NCBI GenBank assembly: GCA_937916005.1
Contig: CALGIA010000275.1
Span: forward strand, 1 to 10,762
Reading direction: 5' to 3'
DNA: 10,762 nt
Source of the DNA: an uncultured Rhodospirillaceae bacterium
GTDB taxonomy: Bacteria; Pseudomonadota; Alphaproteobacteria; MPNO01
Shown: positions 6,383 through 10,762 of the stretch, in pieces
How positions within the stretch are numbered: the stretch's first letter is position 1
How the letters are laid out: each line of letters starts with the position of its first letter
Made by a program: the position numbers and the translations under genes
The notes under the pieces: model-generated
What the model was told of the DNA's origin: nothing
Database searches by the model: none
What the model saw: the letters and a program-made list of their open reading frames with translations, nothing else

Positions 6383-7591
6383 ATGGCCATAGTTGGAAAT
6401 CCGCGTGATGTCAGCCCGGAGGAATTGATCCGGCGGGCCGTCGAACTGCGTCCGATGATCGAGGATGCGGCCGATGAGACGGATCGCAACCGGCGGGTTT
6501 CCGATGATCTGATCGGCGAAATGCGGGACCGGGATTTCTTTCGCATCTTTCAGCCGAAGCGCTTCGGCGGGCTGGAATATGATGCCGCGACCGCCTATCG
6601 CTGCAGCCTGGAATTCTCATCCGCCGACGCATCGACCGGCTGGGTCGCCGGGCTGGGAATCGCCCACCAATGGCTGATCGCGCAGTTTCCCCTGCAATGC
6701 ATGGAAGATGTCTGGGGCGACGATCCGGGCGCCATCGCCTGCGGGTCCTATGCGCCGTCGGGCGAGTGTGTCGCGGTCGAGGGCGGCTGGCGCGTCAGCG
6801 GCGAATTCCACTTCGCCAGCGGCGTCGATGTGGGTGGCTGGGCCATATTGGGCGTGTTCTTCCCGCCCGAGACCCCCGGCGGGCATCCGGTTCCGGGCTT
6901 CACCCTGGCGCCGAAATCAGACTACGCCATCGACGACAACTGGCGCGTCATGGGGCTGACCGGCACCGGGTCGAAAGCCATCATCTGCCGCGACATGTTC
7001 GTGCCGTCCCACCGCCGGGTGACGTTCGCGGATCTGGTATCGGGCAATTCCCCCGGCTACCAGGCGCTGCAGAGCAATCTGTACCGCTATGCGTTCCTGT
7101 CGCTGGTCGCCTATGCCATCGCGACCCCGGCGCTGGGCTGTCTTATCGGGTCGCTGCGGGCGTTCACCGACAGCATGAACGGGCGCATGACGCGGGGCGC
7201 GGTGGTGCTCGGCGGGTCGAGGGTCAAGGATTTCCAGGCGGTGCAGATGCGGGTCGGCCGGGCCGAAGCCTGCCGCCGGGCGGCGACGGCAATGCTGTTC
7301 GCCCAGCTGGAGGAGTCGCGGGCGGCGGTGATCGACCGGGGCGAGGTGCTCGATGTGACCGGCCGGCTCGACAACCGTCTGACCCAGGCCAAGCTGGTGG
7401 AACAGGCGGTCGACGGCATGGATCATCTGTTCGGCGCGGTCGGCGGCCAGGGCATCTACAGTTCGCAATACATCCAGCGCGCCTGGCGCGACGTCCACGC
7501 CATCGCCCACCACATCAGCTTCAACTGGGACGCGCTGAGCGCCATGTACGGCCAGCATCTGCTGGGACTTGACCCGCAGGGTCAGTATTAA
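6383..7591 (+). CDS. acyl-CoA dehydrogenase-fold flavin-dependent monooxygenase (group D-like)
   Basis: The protein has 402 residues and the acyl-CoA dehydrogenase fold, but reads like the two-component flavin monooxygenases (HpaH/HsaA type) that hydroxylate phenols or related compounds with reduced flavin supplied by a partner reductase. The N-terminal helical domain spans about 1-125. The beta domain carries GGWRVSGEFHFASG (134-147), GLTGTGS (191-197) and RDMFVPSHR (203-211). The C-terminal helical domain holds MRVGRAEACRRAA and ends with RDVHAIAHHISFNWD (about 369-383), matching this subgroup. True acyl-CoA dehydrogenases have a catalytic glutamate that I cannot identify here. The ATG at 6383 has only a weak AAAGAA ribosome site. 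No flavin reductase gene is adjacent. The 3' end is partly duplicated just downstream. Fold is confident; monooxygenase rather than dehydrogenase activity is probable; substrate unknown. Confidence 0.83.
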   Translation: MAIVGNPRDVSPEELIRRAVELRPMIEDAADETDRNRRVSDDLIGEMRDRDFFRIFQPKRFGGLEYDAATAYRCSLEFSSADASTGWVAGLGIAHQWLIAQFPLQCMEDVWGDDPGAIACGSYAPSGECVAVEGGWRVSGEFHFASGVDVGGWAILGVFFPPETPGGHPVPGFTLAPKSDYAIDDNWRVMGLTGTGSKAIICRDMFVPSHRRVTFADLVSGNSPGYQALQSNLYRYAFLSLVAYAIATPALGCLIGSLRAFTDSMNGRMTRGAVVLGGSRVKDFQAVQMRVGRAEACRRAATAMLFAQLEESRAAVIDRGEVLDVTGRLDNRLTQAKLVEQAVDGMDHLFGAVGGQGIYSSQYIQRAWRDVHAIAHHISFNWDALSAMYGQHLLGLDPQGQY

Positions 7592-7614
7592 GGAGCGCCC
7601 GCAGGGTCAGTATT
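7573..7614 (+). repeat. direct repeat duplicating the end of the monooxygenase gene
   Basis: The 17-base unit CCCGCAGGGTCAGTATT occurs exactly at 7573-7589 and 7598-7614, a 25-base period. The first copy encodes the last residues (PQGQY) and enters the stop codon. The second lies outside the gene in a shifted frame and is again followed by a stop (TGA). It looks like a recent tandem duplication by slippage or unequal exchange. Confidence 0.9.
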
Positions 7615-7626
7615 GAAGAATTCAAC

Positions 7627-7669
7627 CGGCCCCGGCCGGCGCGGGGCCGACCCCGGCCGGCGCGGGTCG
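7627..7669. repeat. paired GC-rich hairpins, possible terminator or REP-like element
   Basis: The 16-base unit CCCCGGCCGGCGCGGG occurs exactly at 7630-7645 and 7651-7666. Each copy sits in a hairpin. The first has a perfect 8-base stem, CGGCCCCG with CGGGGCCG (7627-7634 and 7642-7649). The second has a 6-base stem, CGACCC with GGGTCG (7648-7653 and 7664-7669), sharing two bases with the first. Only three Ts follow, so factor-independent termination on the plus strand is possible but weak. The doubled form also resembles a pair of REP palindromes. Confidence 0.6.
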
Positions 7670-7670
7670 T

Positions 7671-7699
7671 TTGATCCGCACGAAATTTTCCACATCAAT
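7671..7699 (+). promoter_or_regulatory. weak candidate promoter of the ThDP enzyme gene
   Basis: TTGATC (7671-7676), a 17-base spacer, then ATCAAT (7694-7699) stand between the hairpin pair and the ATG at 7722. The -35 is good but the -10 matches only three of six consensus bases. Placement after a possible terminator makes a separate transcript plausible; this is inference. Confidence 0.25.
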
Positions 7700-7721
7700 T
7701 CCACACCAAAAGGCAAGACCC

Positions 7722-9497
7722 ATGAGCAACGATTCCGGGATCCGCAAATCCAACAAACGTTATCAGTCGGACGTTATCGTTGACATGATAAAGCTGTATG
7801 ACTTCCCCGCCATCCCGCTGAACCCCGGCGCGAGCTATCGGGGGCTGCATGACAGCCTGGTCAATTACGGCGAAAACGATCCGCCCATGCTGCTGTGCAA
7901 TCACGAAAAAATCGCCGTCCAGATCGCCCACGGCTATGCCAAGGCGACGGGCAGGCCGATGGCGGCGGCGGTCCATAATGTGGTCGGGCTGCTGCATGCG
8001 CCGCTGGCGGTGTATTACGCCTATATCGACCGCTGCCCGGTCTTCCTGATCGGCGCGACCGGCCCCATGGACGAAAAGCTGCGCCGGCCCTTCATCGACT
8101 GGATCCATACGGCCTTCGCGCAGGGGTCGGCGGTGCGCGACTTCACCAAGTGGGATTACCAGCCGGGCAGCGTGCACGGCATTCCCGATTCCTTCGCCCG
8201 GGCCTATTCGATCATGATGACCGAGCCCCAGGGGCCGGTTTACATGGTCTATGACGCCGGCATTCAGGAAGCGGAACTGACCGAAGACATCAAGATCCCG
8301 CCGGCCAGCGCAGTGAAAGTGCCGCCGCGGCTCGCCGTCGATCCGGACCTGATTGACCAGGCCGCCGAAATGCTTCTGGCCGCCGACTATCCGGTTCTGC
8401 TGACCGAATATGCCGCCCGGGCGCCGATCGGTTTCGACGATACGGTGGCCCTGGCTGAAACCATCGGGTCTCCGGTCTTCGATATCAACAAGCGGCTCGG
8501 CTTCCCCAATCGCCATCCGCTCAATGTCAGCCTGCACGCCGACGCCTTCAAGGGCGCCGATCTGGTGATGGCGCTGGATGTCATCGACTGGACCCGGGGC
8601 TCCCACAAACCCAACTGGGAAACAAGGGAAGTGGAGGCGATCACCACGCCCGGCTGCAAATGGATCGATGTGGGATTCGCCGATATCGAAATCAGCAAAT
8701 GGGCGACCGATTACAACAAGCATCACAATTGGGACATGCGCATCCTGGGCGATACGGCCAACGCCATCCCGGCCCTGACCAAGGCCTGCACGGCCCGCAT
8801 CGACGGCGACATCGCCCTGCAAATCAGGATCGCCGACCGGACCCGGGCCGTCGGCGAAAAACACGCCGCCCAGTGGGACGCATGGCAGGGAGAACTCAGG
8901 GACAGTTGGGACCAGATGCCCATGCACGAGGCCCGCATGGCCCACGAGGTGTGGGACTCCATCAAGGGCGAGGACTGGGTCCTGACCGCCGGCACGCTGA
9001 AGGACTGGGCCCGCAAAATATGGAATTTCGACAAACCCTACCAGCACCCCGGCCGCGATCTCGGCACCGCGACCCAGATCGGCATCTCGCTCGGCGTCGC
9101 CTATGCCTACAAGGATACCGACAAGCTGGTGGTCGATCTGCAGCCCGACGGCGACCTCATGTTCGATCTCGGCGCGCTCTGGGTGGCATCCAAATACGAT
9201 ATTCCGATTCTGGTGATCATGTACAACAACCGCGCCTACTATAACGACTGGGCGCACCAGATCTCGGTCGCCAGGAAGCGCGGCACCGATGTGGACCGGG
9301 CCTATATCGGCATGGATCTGGAAGGGCCGGAGCCCGACTTCGCCGGCATCGCCAAGGGCATGGGCTGGTACGCCGAAGGACCGATCTTCGACCCGGCCGA
9401 AATCGGCGCGGCGGTGGCGCGCGGCATCGAACAGGTAAAAAACGGCAAGCCCGCCCTGATCGACATCATCACCTGGCGTCGCGGGGAAGCGAGCTAG
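7722..9497 (+). CDS. thiamine diphosphate-dependent enzyme, acetolactate synthase large-subunit-like
   Basis: This is a 591-residue ThDP enzyme with the three-domain plan of acetolactate synthase and benzoylformate decarboxylase-type proteins. The pyrimidine-binding domain (about 15-185) carries the cofactor-activating glutamate E62 in CNHEKIAVQIAHGYAKATG. The central domain is about 205-335. The pyrophosphate-binding domain (about 400-560) holds the metal motif, reading QPDGDLMF (D476-G477) and ending YNN (N502-N503). The usual GDG is PDG here, with the first glycine replaced by proline. The ATG at 7722 is chosen with AAGG about eight bases upstream; an in-frame TTG at 7671 is less likely. 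No small regulatory subunit follows, which argues against classical branched-chain synthesis and for a 2-oxo-acid decarboxylase or carboligase in catabolism. The family is firm; the reaction is unknown. Confidence 0.87.
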   Translation: MSNDSGIRKSNKRYQSDVIVDMIKLYDFPAIPLNPGASYRGLHDSLVNYGENDPPMLLCNHEKIAVQIAHGYAKATGRPMAAAVHNVVGLLHAPLAVYYAYIDRCPVFLIGATGPMDEKLRRPFIDWIHTAFAQGSAVRDFTKWDYQPGSVHGIPDSFARAYSIMMTEPQGPVYMVYDAGIQEAELTEDIKIPPASAVKVPPRLAVDPDLIDQAAEMLLAADYPVLLTEYAARAPIGFDDTVALAETIGSPVFDINKRLGFPNRHPLNVSLHADAFKGADLVMALDVIDWTRGSHKPNWETREVEAITTPGCKWIDVGFADIEISKWATDYNKHHNWDMRILGDTANAIPALTKACTARIDGDIALQIRIADRTRAVGEKHAAQWDAWQGELRDSWDQMPMHEARMAHEVWDSIKGEDWVLTAGTLKDWARKIWNFDKPYQHPGRDLGTATQIGISLGVAYAYKDTDKLVVDLQPDGDLMFDLGALWVASKYDIPILVIMYNNRAYYNDWAHQISVARKRGTDVDRAYIGMDLEGPEPDFAGIAKGMGWYAEGPIFDPAEIGAAVARGIEQVKNGKPALIDIITWRRGEAS

Positions 9498-9516
9498 CGG
9501 GTTTGACGGGAAATGT

Positions 9517-9531
9517 GGGCGGCCGCCGCCC
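9517..9531. terminator. inverted repeat after the ThDP gene, weak terminator candidate
   Basis: GGGCGGC-C-GCCGCCC is a perfect 7-base inverted repeat 20 bases after the stop codon of the ThDP gene. There is no T-run behind it, so intrinsic termination is doubtful; as RNA it would fold with a shorter stem and a five-base loop. Confidence 0.25.
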
Positions 9532-9562
9532 GGTGGCGCGGCAGGGCGGCAATCGGGGTGAC

Positions 9563-9742
9563 GGTTTCACGGCGCTGCGAAAAAGCGAAATCATCTTCAG
9601 ACCCATCGGCGGGGAGCCCTTCATGGACCCCCTTGAAGCTCGACTCGGACGACCCCTGCGCCGAAAAAATTAGGCCCCAAGAAAAGGGACGAATAGTTTC
9701 GGTTACTGTCACGGTAACCCGAACGTTCGGAGGGGCGCATGA
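9563..9742 (+). pseudogene. decayed C-terminal relic of a REP-associated tyrosine transposase (RAYT)
   Basis: The frame running through 9563-9670 has no start codon but reads as LRKSEIIFRPIGGEPFMDP and then LEARLGRPLRRKN, followed by TAG (9671-9673) and, in the same frame, APRKGTNSFGYCHGNP up to TGA (9740-9742). I recognise the pattern LRxxExxxRPLGxxxFxxxLExxLGRPLRRxKPGPRKG, which closes REP-associated tyrosine (Y1) transposases. The catalytic tyrosine and HUH domains are absent: only the last ~45 residues remain, with a nonsense codon inside. The upstream part is missing, cut somewhere between the ThDP gene stop and about 9563. Recognition is from memory of the family, not from a search; a chance reading frame is the alternative. 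Confidence 0.5.
9701..9730. repeat. two adjacent palindromes at the end of the RAYT relic
   Basis: GGTTAC and GTAACC (9701-9706 and 9714-9719) form a 6-base stem around a 7-base loop. It is followed directly by the perfect 12-base palindrome CCGAACGTTCGG (9719-9730). They end where the GGAGG site of the next relic begins. They could be REP-type palindromes left by the transposase or an operator. Confidence 0.6.
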
Positions 9743-9969
9743 CCTCCACATTTCGGTCCCGCTGGCTCGATTGGGAAACTTCTCAAACGTCCAATTGTGC
9801 CAGTGCCAAAAGCCCCTCTGTCACTTTTGGCAGCTGTACAGATCAGCGTTTGTAGCCTGAAGTCGTGCCTCAATGGGACTCTGAAACCAAGATACGCATT
9901 CGTTGGTTTCTTTCGACTGAAGCCCCGGCAACCTCATTCGTATTGGGTCCGGGTGTCGGTATCGCTTGA
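9739..9969 (+). pseudogene. stop-interrupted relic of a hypothetical protein family linked to mobile DNA
   Basis: A good ribosome site, GGAGG (9729-9733), precedes an ATG at 9739 that opens a 38-codon frame ending in TAG (9853-9855). The same frame then stays open for 37 more codons to TGA (9967-9969). The first part contains ASAKSPSVTFGSC and the second QWDSETKIRIRWFLSTEAP. Together they match the layout I remember for a family of unknown function in alphaproteobacterial and other mobile regions: an N-terminal KSPSVTFGS-like motif, then a conserved I-RWFL-T-PPA-PF segment, then a longer helical tail that is missing here. The relic is truncated at the junction with the desaturase gene, whose last 36 bases it overlaps. 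Its ATG overlaps the TGA of the preceding relic. A functional 38-residue peptide remains possible. Confidence 0.5.
9801..9836. repeat. strong inverted repeat inside the small relic ORF
   Basis: TGCCAAAAG (9804-9812) and CTTTTGGCA (9824-9832) pair perfectly over nine bases around an 11-base loop. CAG (9801-9803) and CTG (9834-9836) extend the stem to twelve pairs with one bulged G. It overlaps the codons of the KSPSVTFGS-like motif, so the structure may be a by-product of that coding sequence. Confidence 0.75.
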
Positions 9970-10758
9970 CATAAAGGGCTGAGCCAGCAGGCGGTCAAAA
10001 TACTGATCCCTTGGCGCACCGAATTCATCGAGCCCGAGGGTCATGGCTTCGTACCCGCCTTCGGGCGCATGGCAATAGGTCCCCAGCATACGGTCCCACC
10101 AGGGGAACAGCTGCCCGTAATTGCTGTCGGTTTCCGGCTGATGGCTCGAATGATGCACAAGATGCATGGCCGGCGTAATGATGAATTGGCGGACGACATG
10201 GTCCAACCTGCCGGGAAGCCCGACATTGCCATGCTGCATCACGGATGTAAGCCCGGTCACCGCCCACCACATCAAAAGCGCCAGCGGCGGCGCGCCCATG
10301 GCGATAACGGCCAGCGCGGTCAGGGGAATAGTCACCAGAATTTCAAACGGATGATGGCGATGGGACGTGGTGAAATCGATGTCGGGGTCGCTATGATGGA
10401 CCCGGTGGATGCGCCACAACACGGCGTTGGAATGATAGAAACGGTGAATTCCATAGGACACCAGATCAACCCATAGAATTCCGATCACGAGCGCGAACCA
10501 CCAGGGCAATTCCACCAGATTCAGAAGACCCCACCCATCCCGCGCCGCGAGAACCGCCGCCTGAAGGGCGACAAAGCCGATTGTCCAGCGGGAAAGAAGC
10601 AAGTTGAACCCGGCAAGCCCGATATTATTGATCCAGCGGGTCGTGGTGGAGCCGACCGGCGCGCGACGGGGCCGCATCGCTTCCCACAGGGCCACAACCA
10701 GAATTGCGCCGTAAAAAAGCGGGCCGCCGATACCGGTTTCGCGATCAAACAGGGTCAC
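9934..10758 (-). CDS. fatty acid hydroxylase / sterol desaturase superfamily membrane protein
   Basis: This is a membrane di-iron enzyme of the fatty acid hydroxylase superfamily, about 274 residues. The eight-histidine signature is visible: H105-RFY-H109, H118-RV-HH (121-122), H133-R-HH (135-136), then H176 in MQHGN and H199-LV-HH (202-203). Hydrophobic helices lie at about 12-26, 45-72, 86-104, 138-157 and 160-172, placing it in the inner membrane with the iron site on the cytoplasmic face. The GTG at 10758 is the last start visible, but the frame stays open to the window edge, so an earlier start outside cannot be excluded; the N-terminus looks nearly complete by family length. The C-terminal tail after LLAQPF (SSDTDTRTQYE) is longer than I expect and borders the relic region. 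Natural substrates in bacteria are mostly unknown: lipids, carotenoids or hopanoids. Confidence 0.88.
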   Translation of the reverse strand: MTLFDRETGIGGPLFYGAILVVALWEAMRPRRAPVGSTTTRWINNIGLAGFNLLLSRWTIGFVALQAAVLAARDGWGLLNLVELPWWFALVIGILWVDLVSYGIHRFYHSNAVLWRIHRVHHSDPDIDFTTSHRHHPFEILVTIPLTALAVIAMGAPPLALLMWWAVTGLTSVMQHGNVGLPGRLDHVVRQFIITPAMHLVHHSSHQPETDSNYGQLFPWWDRMLGTYCHAPEGGYEAMTLGLDEFGAPRDQYFDRLLAQPFMSSDTDTRTQYE

Positions 10759-10762
10759 CAGA

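Noticed and set aside
7671..7721. TTG start extending the ThDP enzyme by 17 residues
   Set aside because: It lies at the edge of the hairpin repeat with no ribosome site; the ATG at 7722 is better placed.
7695..9257. Long open frame of 520 codons on the minus strand
   Set aside because: It is fully antisense to the ThDP gene, shows no protein motifs and has the composition expected from the complementary strand of a GC-rich gene.
9494..9751. 85-codon minus-strand frame after the ThDP gene
   Set aside because: No motif is seen, and the plus-strand readings in the same region give more recognisable protein fragments.
9513..9860. 115-codon plus-strand frame across the relic region
   Set aside because: Its translation crosses both relics in other frames and shows no coherent family pattern.

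Overview
The window is GC-rich, uses ATG starts with purine-rich Shine-Dalgarno sites, and encodes proteins typical of the Alphaproteobacteria. The lineage is inferred from style and families, not from a marker gene. No rRNA, tRNA, CRISPR array or intact transposase was seen. Eight intact genes and one or two edge-limited ones (leuC at the left, the desaturase at the right) fill 1-9497 and 9934-10758. They alternate in strand and are packed tightly.

Region by region: 1-1683 (+) holds the end of a LeuC-type large subunit and a complete LeuD-type small subunit in an ATGA overlap, forming one [4Fe-4S] hydro-lyase. 1680-2684 (-) is an amidohydrolase closely resembling 2-amino-3-carboxymuconate-6-semialdehyde decarboxylase (ACMSD). 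Diverging from it, 2756-4081 (+) is a phthalate-4,5-dioxygenase-like Rieske oxygenase. Converging on that, 4092-5633 (-) is an acyl/aryl-CoA ligase. 5869-6296 (+) is a two-gene mercury-type islet: MerF, overlapped by a Cys-rich GDCCVxC protein. 6383-7591 (+) is an acyl-CoA-dehydrogenase-fold flavin monooxygenase. 7722-9497 (+) is a thiamine-diphosphate enzyme of the acetolactate synthase type. 9934-10758 (-) is a membrane fatty acid hydroxylase/sterol desaturase-like protein.

The oxygenase, CoA ligase, flavin monooxygenase, ACMSD-like decarboxylase, hydro-lyase and ThDP enzyme look like parts for oxidising aromatic or cyclic acids and processing the products. Neither the oxygenase reductase nor a flavin reductase nor any regulator is present, so the substrate and even the unity of the pathway are inference.

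The 436-base stretch 9498-9933 has no intact gene. Reading it in three frames shows what appear to be two decayed genes: the C-terminal tail of a REP-associated tyrosine transposase (RAYT) and a truncated, stop-interrupted member of a hypothetical family I associate with mobile DNA. It also holds several strong inverted repeats. This scar, the duplicated gene end and paired hairpins at 7573-7669, and the mer islet are the most unusual parts of the window. I did not find a clearly new multi-gene system. The best candidate for something under-described is the MerF/GDCCVxC pair, in which the second protein carries the C-terminal vicinal cysteines that this MerF lacks.
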